Assembly: GCA_024709485.1 (NCBI GenBank)
Contig: JANJWO010000036.1
Location: 62,001-126,000, forward strand
Origin: Hydrogenophilaceae bacterium
GTDB taxonomy: Bacteria; Pseudomonadota; Gammaproteobacteria; Burkholderiales; Thiobacillaceae
Direction: 5' to 3'
Length of the DNA: 64,000 bases
The notes beneath the pieces were generated by a model, which did not search any database, was not told where the DNA came from, and saw only the letters and a program-made list of their open reading frames with translations. Positions 38,420 through 47,772 of this stretch are shown here, in pieces; position 1 is the first letter of the stretch; each line of letters begins with the position of its first letter. The position numbers were made by a program, and so were the translations under genes.

Positions 38420-40087
38420 ATGCAAATTCCCGTCAGCGAACTGATCGTCCGGTACATGGAGCGGCTCGGCATCAAGGCCATCTTCGGCATCCCGGGCTCG
38501 CATATCCTGCCGGTTTACGACGCGCTCTACGATTCGCCCATTCGCTCGGTGCTGGCCAAGCACGAACAGGGGGCGGCGTTCATGGCCGGCGGCCATGCCC
38601 GCGTCACCGGCGGCGTCGGTGCCTGCATCACCACCGCCGGGCCGGGGGCGACCAACCTCGTCACCGCCATCGCCAGCGCCTATGCCGACCACCTGCCGGT
38701 GCTCGCCATCACCGGCGAGGCGCCCACCTACATCTTCGGCAAGGGCGGCCTGCAGGAAAGCTCGGGCGAAGGCGGCGCCATCGACCAGGTGGCCCTGTTC
38801 GCCGGCATCACCCGCTACCACAAGCTGGTCGAGCGCACCGACTACCTGCCCACCGTGCTCAGGCAGGCGGCGAAATATCTGCTGTCCAGGACGCCGGGGC
38901 CGGTGGTCTTGAGCATCCCCTACAACATCCAGAAAGAACGGGTGGAAGAATCCATCCTGGATGACATCAGCTTCAGCCACGCCAACGGCGACGGCATGAT
39001 CGCCGATGCCTACATCGCCCAAAGCCTGGAACTGATCGGCGCGGCCCGGCGTCCGCTGATCATCGCCGGCTATGGCTGCATCCGCTCAGGCGCGCAGCAG
39101 GCCCTGCACAGCATCAGCGAACGGCTCAACATCCCGGTCGCCAGCAGCCTCAAGGCCAAGGGCGCGGTCGACGAGCGCTCGGCGCTGGCCCTGGGCAGCC
39201 TCGGCGTCACCTCCGGCGGCCATGCCCTGCGCTACCTGGAGCAGGAGGCCGACCTGGTGCTGGTGCTGGGCGCCGCCTTCAACGAGCGCACCAGCTACGT
39301 GTGGGACAAACAGCTGCTGGCCGGCAAGAAACTGATCCAGGTCGACAACAGCGCCCAGCAGCTGGAAAAGGTTTTTCGCGCCGACCTCGCGGTGCAGGCC
39401 GAGCTGGGCATCTACCTCAAGGCGCTGGATGCCGCGATTCAGACGCAAGACATGCCGGCCAAGGCGCCGGTGGACATCGCCGCCTTCATCGCGGCTTCGC
39501 AGCAACACAGCGACGCCGCCGGCGAGACCATTTTCGATAAAAAATTCGACCCGGTGCGCGCCTTCTACGCCTGGCTGGAGCGGCAGTTTCCCGAGGGGCT
39601 GGTCATGTTCGACGACAACATCGTGTTCGCGCAGAACTTCTACCGCGTCTCAAGCAAGGACCGCTTCTACCCCAACACCGGCATCTCCTCGCTGGGCCAT
39701 GCCATTCCCGCCGCGATCGGCGCCGGCTGGGAAGTCGCCCAGCCCCTGTTCGCCATGATCGGCGACGGCGGCTTCCACATGTGCGCCATGGAAATCATGA
39801 CCGCGGTCAACTACAAGATCCCGCTCAACGTGGTGCTGTTCAACAACAACACCATGGGCCTCATCCGCAAGAACCAGCATCAGCATTACCGCGACCGCTT
39901 CATCGACTGCGACTTCACCAACCCCGACTACGCCCTGCTCGCCCAATCCTTCGGCATCCGGCATGCGCGGGTGGAAAGCGCGCAGGACCTGGGCAAACTG
40001 GCGGCGCTCGATTTCCAGCGCGACATCAACCTCATCGAGGTGATGATCGACCAGGATGCCTATCCCAACTACTCGTCCCGCCGCTGA
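38420..40087 (+). CDS. ThDP-dependent acetolactate synthase-like enzyme
   Basis: This 555-residue protein has the three-domain plan of the acetolactate synthase/decarboxylase superfamily. The N-terminal PYR domain has the catalytic Glu in LAKHEQGAAFMAGGHARVTG. The central domain starts near residue 190. The C-terminal PP domain has the ThDP motif MIGDGGFHMCAMEIM with a downstream NNNTMG. No small regulatory subunit follows, and the two genes around it are a glycosyltransferase-like and a sulfotransferase gene. It therefore may serve a specialised pathway rather than branched-chain amino-acid synthesis. The ATG at 38420 is used; a TTG six bases upstream is in frame. Confidence 0.8.
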   Translation: MQIPVSELIVRYMERLGIKAIFGIPGSHILPVYDALYDSPIRSVLAKHEQGAAFMAGGHARVTGGVGACITTAGPGATNLVTAIASAYADHLPVLAITGEAPTYIFGKGGLQESSGEGGAIDQVALFAGITRYHKLVERTDYLPTVLRQAAKYLLSRTPGPVVLSIPYNIQKERVEESILDDISFSHANGDGMIADAYIAQSLELIGAARRPLIIAGYGCIRSGAQQALHSISERLNIPVASSLKAKGAVDERSALALGSLGVTSGGHALRYLEQEADLVLVLGAAFNERTSYVWDKQLLAGKKLIQVDNSAQQLEKVFRADLAVQAELGIYLKALDAAIQTQDMPAKAPVDIAAFIAASQQHSDAAGETIFDKKFDPVRAFYAWLERQFPEGLVMFDDNIVFAQNFYRVSSKDRFYPNTGISSLGHAIPAAIGAGWEVAQPLFAMIGDGGFHMCAMEIMTAVNYKIPLNVVLFNNNTMGLIRKNQHQHYRDRFIDCDFTNPDYALLAQSFGIRHARVESAQDLGKLAALDFQRDINLIEVMIDQDAYPNYSSRR

Positions 40088-40090
40088 CGC

Positions 40091-41899
40091 ATGGGCGGCT
40101 TCGGCACCACGCAGTTGGAAAACTGCATTGCGCGTCATCAGGCCGCCATCCCCGCCCTGGCCGGGATCGGCCGGCAACTGCAAGGCGGCACCGACCCGCT
40201 CGCCCTCTACGAGCCGTGCTACCCCCTGCTGGAACAGGCCATGTGGTCCGGCGCGGCGGATTTCCATGCGCTGCTGGCCGACTACCAGGCCCTGTTCCGC
40301 GAGCAGGAAGCGCTGATCGCGCAACGCGGCAACGACGAGCGCCACCGCTTCATCCTCGGCATCCCCATCGCCGACCGCCCGCCGCACCTGCGCGCCTGCC
40401 TGGAAAGCATTCTTCAGGTCTGCCGGCGCTACGACTACGGCGGCAAGCGCCATGGCGTGTGGGACAAGATCGAGGTCGTGGTCGCCGAGGACAGCCGCCT
40501 GGAGGCCAACATCCGCCGCGACCTCGAGCTGGTGGCGGAATACCGGCAGCAAGGCCTGCGCGTCCATCACTTCGGTCTGGACGAGCAGTACGAATTGCTG
40601 CACGCGCTGCCCGCCGGCACGCGCGAACGCCTGGGCCGCCTGCTCACCACGCAGACACGGGACAAGTTCTACCTCAAGGGCCAGGCCGCCAATCGCAACC
40701 TCGCCTACCTCAAGTTCCTGCAGCTCACCGAAGACAAGGATCGCACGCTGTATTTCCTGGTCGACAGCGACCAGCGCCTGTGCGTGAACCGGCAAACGGA
40801 ATCCGGCGACGAGGCGGTGTATGCGCTGAACTACTTCCATTACGCGGACAAGATTTTCCGCAACAGCGACACCCTCATGCTCACTGGCAAGATGGTGGGC
40901 AACCCGCCGGTGTCGCCCTCGGTGATGGCCGCCAATTTCCTCAACGACGTCAGCACCTTCTTCACCCGCATGAGCCAGCTGGGCAAAAGCCGGCCCTGCC
41001 AATTCCACGGTGCGCAGCAAAAGCCGGGCGACGCCGCCTATCACGACCTCGCCGGACTATTTGGTTATGAACACCAGCAGGCCGCGTTCGATTACGCCTG
41101 CCGGCTTGAAGGCGACCACGACCATGCCGCCTGTTTGCGTGACTTCGCCAGCCGCCTCAACGCCTTTTTCTTCGGCGAGCACCTCACACGCCGGACCTGG
41201 TTCGAGTATGGAAAAGGGTTCGGCCAGCTCAGCCCGGCGCGCACCGTCTACCCCGGCAACTACATCGTCAATTACGCGGGGCTCAAATACGTCATCCCCT
41301 TCGGCCACCTGCGCCTGCGGATGTCCGGCCCCACCGCCGGCCGGCTGATCGCCGCCGAGATCGGGCCGCGCTTCGCCTCGTTCAACATGCCCAACCTGCA
41401 CCGGCGCACCACCGAAGCGGGACTGGAAGACGACTTCCGCCCCGGCGTGGAAGTGGGGCGGGAACAGATCGACCTCGCCAACGAATTCGAGCGCCAGTTC
41501 TTCGGCGACCTCATGCTGTTTTCCACCGAAGAACTGGTGAAGCGCGCAGACGTGAACCGGCCTTTTTCCCACGAGGCGGTCGAGGCCGTGCTGGATGAGA
41601 AAGAAGCCGAGCTGTTAGCGCTGTACCGGCAAAAGCACGCAGCCATCGCGCAGAAGAACCGGCAGTTGAATGAACGGGTGTTCGAGTCCGGCCACTGGTG
41701 GCTGGACGTGCCGGAACTAAAGGAAGCACTGGCGCAGGTGCGCGCCTTCATCGACAACATCGAGCGCAACTTCGGCGAACACGCTCCGGCCTGGCAAGAG
41801 ATTCAGTCCAGCGCGCACCGCGCCCGGCGCAAACGGCAGATCGCCGAGGCCTTGATGAACTACCGGGCCGAGCGCGACGCCTGGGACAGCCTCTTTTAA
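40091..41899 (+). CDS. Glycosyltransferase-like protein of unknown specificity
   Basis: This 602-residue protein begins three bases after the ThDP enzyme. The centre looks like a GT-A fold: HRFILGIPIADRPPHLRACL opens a Rossmann-like sheet, WDKIEVVVAEDSRLEANI follows, and RTLYFLVDSDQRLCVNRQ has the D-x-D metal and sugar-nucleotide site. The C-terminal 200 residues are helical, with charged coiled-coil-like segments (EKEAELLALYRQKHAAIAQK). I do not recognise a named family. Coupling with the ThDP enzyme suggests a shared product. Confidence 0.6.
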   Translation: MGGFGTTQLENCIARHQAAIPALAGIGRQLQGGTDPLALYEPCYPLLEQAMWSGAADFHALLADYQALFREQEALIAQRGNDERHRFILGIPIADRPPHLRACLESILQVCRRYDYGGKRHGVWDKIEVVVAEDSRLEANIRRDLELVAEYRQQGLRVHHFGLDEQYELLHALPAGTRERLGRLLTTQTRDKFYLKGQAANRNLAYLKFLQLTEDKDRTLYFLVDSDQRLCVNRQTESGDEAVYALNYFHYADKIFRNSDTLMLTGKMVGNPPVSPSVMAANFLNDVSTFFTRMSQLGKSRPCQFHGAQQKPGDAAYHDLAGLFGYEHQQAAFDYACRLEGDHDHAACLRDFASRLNAFFFGEHLTRRTWFEYGKGFGQLSPARTVYPGNYIVNYAGLKYVIPFGHLRLRMSGPTAGRLIAAEIGPRFASFNMPNLHRRTTEAGLEDDFRPGVEVGREQIDLANEFERQFFGDLMLFSTEELVKRADVNRPFSHEAVEAVLDEKEAELLALYRQKHAAIAQKNRQLNERVFESGHWWLDVPELKEALAQVRAFIDNIERNFGEHAPAWQEIQSSAHRARRKRQIAEALMNYRAERDAWDSLF

Positions 41900-41909
41900 T
41901 TCAGCTGCG

Positions 41910-42662
41910 CTAATCAATCTGTAGCGAATCCGCCGCCCGCTCGATGATCTGCTCGCGGCATTCCCGGTAAGCCTCGCCTGCCTCGACCAGCACATTGTCC
42001 GGCACGATGACATGCGCGTAATCGCTCCCGGCCCTGTCGATATTGCCGCGATGAATGCGCGGCGATGAATCGCCCTTCAAGGGCTTGCCGGTGTGGCTGA
42101 AGGTTCGATACTGCTCGCGCAAGGGCAAATCCAGTTCCAGCCACTTGGTGAGCCTGGGCAGCAGCAACTCCGGCGCGCGCTGCCACAACTCGGCATCGAA
42201 ATAGAAATAGCCGGGGTTGGCTTTCGCGAAATCGGCCAGCGCTCTCACCCGCTCGATGTAGTAGCGCGCCGCCTTCTCGGGCGAATCGAACAGGTCACCG
42301 CCATCTTTTTGCCGATACAAATGCACGATGCTCTGGATGGTGGGTTCAGGCTGCCGCAGCGAGACCAGGATTTTCATGTCCGCCAGGCCCAGCTTGGCAG
42401 GCGCCAAGGCATAGTCGTTGTGCAGCAGCTTGTCGAACAGATAGCGGCTGCCCGGCTTGAGCGCATCGCTTTCCAGATAAGCAGCCAGCTGACGATCCAG
42501 CGCAGCGGCATCCGCATAGCTGAGGTGCATTTCGTAATAACCGCTGATCTGCGGGTGCGAGCCGAGAATATGCCCGGCCAGGCTGGTAAACGCCCGCATG
42601 TGGCTGAGCAGGAAAATTCTGAAGTAATGCTCAGGGAAAGCGTTGGTGGAATCGGGCTGCAT
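41910..42662 (-). CDS. Sulfotransferase-like protein
   Basis: This 250-residue protein has RIFLLSHMRAFTSLAGHILG followed by SHPQISGYYEMHLSYA. This aligns with the PAPS-binding loop region of sulfotransferases (usual LLSYPRSGSTLL...HP.I.GY.E), although the loop itself is degenerate (HMRAFTSL). The segment MKILVSLRQPEPTIQSIVHL matches the 3'-phosphate-binding region. It converges on the glycosyltransferase-like gene with ten bases between. Activity is uncertain because of the altered loop. Confidence 0.65.
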   Translation of the reverse strand: MQPDSTNAFPEHYFRIFLLSHMRAFTSLAGHILGSHPQISGYYEMHLSYADAAALDRQLAAYLESDALKPGSRYLFDKLLHNDYALAPAKLGLADMKILVSLRQPEPTIQSIVHLYRQKDGGDLFDSPEKAARYYIERVRALADFAKANPGYFYFDAELWQRAPELLLPRLTKWLELDLPLREQYRTFSHTGKPLKGDSSPRIHRGNIDRAGSDYAHVIVPDNVLVEAGEAYRECREQIIERAADSLQID

Positions 42663-42990
42663 TGTTCAACCAGGTTAGATGGGCAAGGCTGAAAACCTTG
42701 GTCAAATAATAAGCCATCCTTTTAGGCCAAAAGACATATTCTTGCGCCATCTTTTTGTGCATTACTATGCTAGATAAAAAACGATCCTGACCGCTTTAAA
42801 TCGGGCGACGGGACATGGTGTCTGCTCTCAAAAGTTAGTTGATGCTGACCCCTTTAGTTACTGCGACACCAGGATGCCTGGAAACGGCTGCTCCCAAATT
42901 TGCAGTAATGTAATTACTGACTATAAGCCGGCTCCCCCAGAACTAATTGCGCAATGTACACGCTAGCCCAGTTTTGTCAGAATTGTATCA
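42663..42990. other. AT-richer gene-free stretch before the two-gene insert
   Basis: This 328-base region holds no convincing gene. Its base composition shifts to AT-rich in line with the following two genes. It contains agttagttgatgctgacccc near 42834-42853. This resembles the short end sequences I associate with REP-type transposase or IS remnants in environmental proteobacteria, but no transposase is present. No clear promoter or Shine-Dalgarno is seen before the ATG at 42991. Confidence 0.5.
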
Positions 42991-44949
42991 ATGACTCAGA
43001 GCCCTGATCAAAACATAGCCCTAGGTGCATTGGCGTGGAGGATTTGCGCAGATGAGAAGCGGGCGCCCGTGCTGCTTGACGATCCTGAACAACGGTCAGC
43101 TTTGCAGACTGCGCTCACCGATGGTCAGCTCATAGAGGACGATCATGGCATCCGATTTTCGGACGAGCATGCCATGGTGCTGGCGGCTACAGAATATTTA
43201 CTAAAGACAGAGGCTGAATACCTTCTAGCCTCACCTCGGGAATGCTTTGAGCGACTACACGAAATCTTCACCCATGAGATCGGAAAACAGCACCGTGTGA
43301 GCGGGTACGTGCTCGCTGAATTACACAATACCAAGCAGTTTGATGGCTTTGCCTGGGGACGACAGGCCATTGAAGCAGGCGTTGGCGTTTTCGACGTGCT
43401 GCATGTGATGGAAGGCGCTGTTCCACTCTTCAATGCGGCGTGTGCCCAGGATATCTATGATTTCTTTGCCGGGCATTATGAACGCGTGAAGAACGATTTG
43501 GCAGGCGGCATTCTCTACTTCAAGCTGCCGCCGTGGCTCGCCAGTTTTCCCAAGACTGCAAGAGAGCTGAAGCATATGCATGAAGCATCTCCCCAGGAAC
43601 GCAGTGCCAGCCTGTATGCATGTGCGCTCCATGGGTTGATTCTCCATGACTTTGATGAAGGGCTCGTGCTCGCACTTGAGGCTGCACGCAGCTCAATACC
43701 TATGGTCAGTGGGCCTGCATTGCATTTGCTAGGGTTGGTAGACTATGCCAATCCACCGCATTTCGAAGGGCTCGAACAAGTCATTGAACTTTGCGCAGAA
43801 ATCATTCGCACACCTGAACATGCTCAATTCGCGACTGCTGTCCGGACACTGGGCCGCCTTCTTCCTGTGGCAGAGACACGGATTTCCCCCCTATTGACCG
43901 AGGCGGCACAAACAGAGGCCCCAGAAGTGCTGTACGCGCTTTCTGAGACATTGTTTCACGTGCGGGAGACGCAGTACGATCGAGAATGGTTCTGGCCTTT
44001 GTTCCTACGTCTGGCTGCCGCGAAAACCGAGCACAAAGGCATCCTGGACAACATCGACATGGTGCTGATGGGCTGGATTTCCAATCCAGAGCGACAGGAT
44101 CGGGCCTTGGAGTTCTTGAATTCTTGGATTGCACATCAATCACGCGAAATCATACAAGATGCTGTGTTGGATAAGCTTTTCGATTCGACAATCCACCAGC
44201 TAGAGCAGCAGCCAGCGCTACTCAACCGTGCCGTTACGATGTGGCTGATCCACGACGATATCCGCTATCCGATGGTTGCCTACAAGGTGATTTCACGTTT
44301 GCGTGAGCCGATCGCAAAATCTTTGGCGTTGGATCCAATGATCATTGATACCCTTCAGCCGAACGAGATTCGGTTTCTGGTCAGGCGGATCCTCGGTTTC
44401 ATCGTGGGGGATGACGCCCAGATCGCCCTAGTTTTCTCCCTGGTTCGGACTCAAGATGCCAAGACGCGCACACTAAGTCTTGTAATGGAGGTACTTCGAG
44501 ACCACACAGGCTACGACTACCCTTACCAGACAATGGATTTCTTGGAGGAGCGTCAAGCTGTGGACAGCGATGAGGACATTAAGACGCTTTGCGGGGAAGT
44601 GGCCAGGGAGCTGAAGAACCATTTGGCCGCCTTGGATGGCCTTCCGTGGCTGAAGGAACTCGTACCCTCTTCTGCCAAAATACATCGCTTTGCCAAGGAA
44701 CGCAGGAAGCAGATGAGTAAGGCTTTCGACGAGGCGAGCAAGGACTCGATCTGGCGTCAATTGACCTCGCATGTGGTTCTGAAGGCAGGGCGCCGAACCT
44801 TTCAGGCTATCCAGGATCGTTACACTGAACCCATGGAGCTGAAGGGTATCTCCCACAGCGTGGCGTTACCTCGAAGCGAAATCTCCGACCCGGCGGGCTC
44901 TGCCCTCAAACGACACCTCTTTAAGGTAGCAACCAAGGACACGCCATGA
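42991..44949 (+). CDS. Unknown 652-residue helical protein, first gene of an acquired pair
   Basis: I do not recognise this protein. It is long and almost entirely helical in appearance, with HEAT-like helical pairs such as ALHGLILHDFDEGLVLALEA and YALSETLFHVRETQYDREWF. It has no signal peptide, membrane span, P-loop or obvious catalytic motif. The C-terminal 90 residues are basic (KIHRFAKERRKQMSKAFDEA). Base composition is clearly less GC-rich than the flanking genes. The stop overlaps the next start by four bases (ATGA), so the two are coupled. A scaffold or sensor role in a two-component system, possibly defensive, is inference only. Confidence 0.7.
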   Translation: MTQSPDQNIALGALAWRICADEKRAPVLLDDPEQRSALQTALTDGQLIEDDHGIRFSDEHAMVLAATEYLLKTEAEYLLASPRECFERLHEIFTHEIGKQHRVSGYVLAELHNTKQFDGFAWGRQAIEAGVGVFDVLHVMEGAVPLFNAACAQDIYDFFAGHYERVKNDLAGGILYFKLPPWLASFPKTARELKHMHEASPQERSASLYACALHGLILHDFDEGLVLALEAARSSIPMVSGPALHLLGLVDYANPPHFEGLEQVIELCAEIIRTPEHAQFATAVRTLGRLLPVAETRISPLLTEAAQTEAPEVLYALSETLFHVRETQYDREWFWPLFLRLAAAKTEHKGILDNIDMVLMGWISNPERQDRALEFLNSWIAHQSREIIQDAVLDKLFDSTIHQLEQQPALLNRAVTMWLIHDDIRYPMVAYKVISRLREPIAKSLALDPMIIDTLQPNEIRFLVRRILGFIVGDDAQIALVFSLVRTQDAKTRTLSLVMEVLRDHTGYDYPYQTMDFLEERQAVDSDEDIKTLCGEVARELKNHLAALDGLPWLKELVPSSAKIHRFAKERRKQMSKAFDEASKDSIWRQLTSHVVLKAGRRTFQAIQDRYTEPMELKGISHSVALPRSEISDPAGSALKRHLFKVATKDTP

Positions 44950-46706
44950 AGCTAGTCCTTGTCGAATATCTTAGGATGCTCAGGGAATCTGGCGAGTTTG
45001 ACATCCTCCTGCCAGATTTGCTGTTGGCGATGAATATCACCCCCATCAGTAAGCCACAGAAAGGCACACGGCAAGCAGGGGTCGATCTAGCCGCTGTCGG
45101 CCTAGACGACTTGGGCGTCAGGACATTGTGGTTATTCGTCCTCAAGCGAGGTGATCTCGGTCGGCGGGACTGGGACACTGGTCAGCAGGCTGTCAGGCAA
45201 TCGCTGGATGAGATCAAAGACGTTTACCTTCGCAGCAATGTGGCACCCGAACATCTCACACTCCCAGTTCGGATCGTGGTTGCGACGACGGGTGATTTCA
45301 AGCAGGACTTCGAGCAGCAGCGTGCGGGCTACGCTGCCTCCAACACCACACCCAGTCTTAGTTACGCTTTCTGGAATGGCGACTCCATCGCCACAAAGAT
45401 GGAAGAGTACCTTCTTAATGAATATGCTCTTCCAGAGGCTGCAAGGTCGGAATTGCGTAGGGCGCTTGCCCTAGTGGGAGAGCCTGATTATGAACTCGGG
45501 CACTTCTATACACTGCTCAAGATACTCCTCGACTGGGTCAAGGAAGGGGAAAAGAAGAAAGAAAAGCCGGAAAAGGAATGCTTGCGAGACATCCGCACGG
45601 TCAGCCTAGCGCTAGGAATACTCTGCCGCTGGGCTGCGCAGGACGGCAATTTGAAAAGTGCCATGATCGCTTGCGAGCGGTCACTTCTATGGACTTGGAA
45701 CGCGTTACGTCAGCGAGGTCTTACCCAGGACCAAAACATGGTAGCCGCCTATACGCGACTCATTGCTATCTACCTCAACACAACCACCGAGTACTTCAAT
45801 AGAGTTCAGGCTCACCTACATACACAGGATGCATTCGCGCGCTATCACAGAGAGTCCGCACTTCTCACTGAGCGCGTGTTTGAGGAGATCGGCCTCCTCG
45901 CCACAATGGGGCTAGCACACTACCTGTGGGGTGTCGCCACCAAGAATAAAGAACGCATAGAGGGTGCAAAGGTTGTGGCAGAAGGCTTGGTGTCTCTCCT
46001 TCATACCCACGGTGTAACCAGATCCCCTTGCTACGATGGGCAATCCATCGAAATCGCTCTCGCGCTGTCGTTTTTCTTCCTTTCCGAGGAGATTGATGAG
46101 ATCAAGGCCTGGCTCCGGGAATTGGTAGGCCGAATGGTATTTGGATTCCGGAAAGGCCAGTGGTTTCCTATTTCGACCGACTCCTTCGACGATCTGGTCG
46201 ATCTGGAGCTTGGAAACGCTGATTTCGCGAAACTGACTGAGACGTCGTGGATGGTGCCTTTGATCGGTGAGTGGATGGCCGTGCTTAATGACGATGAAGG
46301 TTATTCTCGGTTGGTGAGTTTGAATGAAACACTCAAGGACACCACCTTTCAGGTTTGGTATCCGGACGACAAGACGGCGGAGGTTCTGTATGCCGGTCCC
46401 GCGCTTGAAACTGGCATTACGGAAGCACCCATAGTACTGCCCCCGACTGCTGAAGAAATGCGTGCCAGAATTTTGAAGATTCGTACGGAATCTCCAGCGA
46501 AATCACAGTTAGTCACGTCAGCCAAGCAGGCAGGGATAGGATGGTTAGACTTCATCGCTAGTCGTCACTTCCGTACGCCGCCTGACCCGGCTTTTTGGCA
46601 GTCCCTGGAGAAGGGGGCTCAGGCAGCCAGCCAAACTAACGTCGTTTCCGACCGCTCAGGAGCCGTGAGCGGACACACCAGCCTAGCTGGGCCGAAGTCG
46701 GCTTAG
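44946..46706 (+). CDS. Unknown 586-residue protein with N-terminal nuclease-like domain
   Basis: The first 150 residues resemble a restriction-endonuclease-like (PD-(D/E)XK) fold. There is an early acidic helix (ESGEFDILLPDLL), then KGTRQAGVDLAAVG with Asp47, then LWLFVLKRGD with Lys67. The usual acid two before the Lys is Val, so the motif is degenerate. YAFWNGDSIATKMEEYLL follows as in similar domains. The remaining 430 residues are helical and TPR-like. The gene is coupled to the preceding 652-residue gene and shares its AT-richer composition. The domain call is tentative. Confidence 0.65.
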   Translation: MKLVLVEYLRMLRESGEFDILLPDLLLAMNITPISKPQKGTRQAGVDLAAVGLDDLGVRTLWLFVLKRGDLGRRDWDTGQQAVRQSLDEIKDVYLRSNVAPEHLTLPVRIVVATTGDFKQDFEQQRAGYAASNTTPSLSYAFWNGDSIATKMEEYLLNEYALPEAARSELRRALALVGEPDYELGHFYTLLKILLDWVKEGEKKKEKPEKECLRDIRTVSLALGILCRWAAQDGNLKSAMIACERSLLWTWNALRQRGLTQDQNMVAAYTRLIAIYLNTTTEYFNRVQAHLHTQDAFARYHRESALLTERVFEEIGLLATMGLAHYLWGVATKNKERIEGAKVVAEGLVSLLHTHGVTRSPCYDGQSIEIALALSFFFLSEEIDEIKAWLRELVGRMVFGFRKGQWFPISTDSFDDLVDLELGNADFAKLTETSWMVPLIGEWMAVLNDDEGYSRLVSLNETLKDTTFQVWYPDDKTAEVLYAGPALETGITEAPIVLPPTAEEMRARILKIRTESPAKSQLVTSAKQAGIGWLDFIASRHFRTPPDPAFWQSLEKGAQAASQTNVVSDRSGAVSGHTSLAGPKSA

Positions 46707-46862
46707 GCCGAGAAGCGGACCTCATCATTTGCGAGGCTGAATGCCGGCTTCGGGTCGCTTCCAGACATACTCCGCCCACACCAAAACCCTTGAAGCCGGC
46801 CATTACTACACCCTGTCCGCTCTAGCTGGCACGACCCAGCGCGGCCTCGGCTCGAAAACCAA

Positions 46863-47150
46863 CTACGGCTGCAGGTTGTAAACCTCAAAAGCCGTTTCCT
46901 GCGGAGGGCCGGCGAATCCGCCCGGCACGCCTGCTTGAAGCTTGGGCAGCAGGACATTGTCGCGGAAGTTTTCCCAGTTCTCCTTGGATTCGTGGATGGC
47001 CACAATGGTCCATCCGCCGGCAGAGGGGCCGGCGGCGTGATAAATCTGCCCTTTCGGCAATTCCTTGCGGCTGGGATGCACGGCCCCCAGTGACGCTTCG
47101 TACTGTTCCCTGGTGCCGTTGGCGAAAAAATGAACGATGCCGTATGCCAT
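46863..47150 (-). CDS. Small alpha/beta-barrel-like protein
   Basis: This 95-residue protein begins AYGIVHFFANGTREQYEASL and continues with GWTIVAIHESKENWENFRDN. This is a beta-alpha-beta-beta pattern reminiscent of dimeric alpha/beta-barrel (ABM/EthD-like) proteins. No catalytic residues can be pointed to. It is monocistronic or paired with the SnoaL-like gene upstream on the same strand, 169 bases away. A longer open frame across it is a shadow. The function is unknown. Confidence 0.65.
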   Translation of the reverse strand: MAYGIVHFFANGTREQYEASLGAVHPSRKELPKGQIYHAAGPSAGGWTIVAIHESKENWENFRDNVLLPKLQAGVPGGFAGPPQETAFEVYNLQP

Positions 47151-47319
47151 GGCGGTCTCCTATTGGCCGTCAATGATTTTGGTTGCCAGGATTGGCCAGG
47201 CAGCCTGGGCCATGCAGACAGCCGCACGCCGTCTTCCGATGGCCCGTGTCCTGGCCGGGCGGGCGAAGCCGCGATTCAAACCGGCGACAGCGGCTTGGTG
47301 CTCTCGCGCAGGCAAGCGC

Positions 47320-47772
47320 CTAGTGCGCCCGCTCCGGGCTGGCAAATGCGTAGGGGCGCGCAACATGGATAAGCCAGTGCCCGCCCTTCTTCTTCATCAG
47401 GCCGGCGATGTGGACCTTCATCTGCGGCATTGCCGCGCCATTTCGATCGAGCGCGTGGTCGATGGTCATCTCGCCGTCGAACCAGGCCAGGTCGCGGGTC
47501 AGCGGTTTCGATGTCAGGCTCAGTATCCTGGCGTGCGAATCCCGGAAAGTCGTGGCCTGCTCGTCGGCCAGGATTTTTTCGATCTCGGCCTTGCCGCTGG
47601 CGGCGCGGCCCACCGGGTTGATGAGCGACGCGTCTTCGTCCCAGTACGAGAGCATTTCATTCACGTTGTGCTTGTTCCACGCTGCGAAGAATTCATCGAA
47701 GGTGTGCAGCATTGCCGCGGTGTCGCCCGAAGCTTTGGCACGGTGTGCCGTGGGGGAAACAGTTGTATGCAT
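47320..47772 (-). CDS. SnoaL/DUF4440-like NTF2-fold protein
   Basis: This 150-residue protein has the pattern of the SgcJ/EcaC-type NTF2 superfamily: FDEFFAAWNKHNVNEMLSYW, then EDASLINPVGRAASGKAEIE, ending in GLMKKKGGHWLIHVARPYAF. Such proteins are small dimeric cone-shaped domains that bind or turn over small molecules; function varies. It has no signal peptide. The neighbours do not suggest a substrate. Confidence 0.7.
   Translation of the reverse strand: MHTTVSPTAHRAKASGDTAAMLHTFDEFFAAWNKHNVNEMLSYWDEDASLINPVGRAASGKAEIEKILADEQATTFRDSHARILSLTSKPLTRDLAWFDGEMTIDHALDRNGAAMPQMKVHIAGLMKKKGGHWLIHVARPYAFASPERAH

Noticed and set aside
38420-40087. Assignment of the ThDP enzyme as housekeeping acetolactate synthase (ilvB)
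   Set aside because: No ilvN/ilvH small subunit follows and the neighbours are glycan-type genes, so only the superfamily is named.
46703-47227. A 174-codon minus-strand frame covering the small alpha/beta-barrel gene
   Set aside because: The shorter 95-residue frame has normal protein composition and a beta-alpha pattern; the longer one is Pro/Arg-rich.
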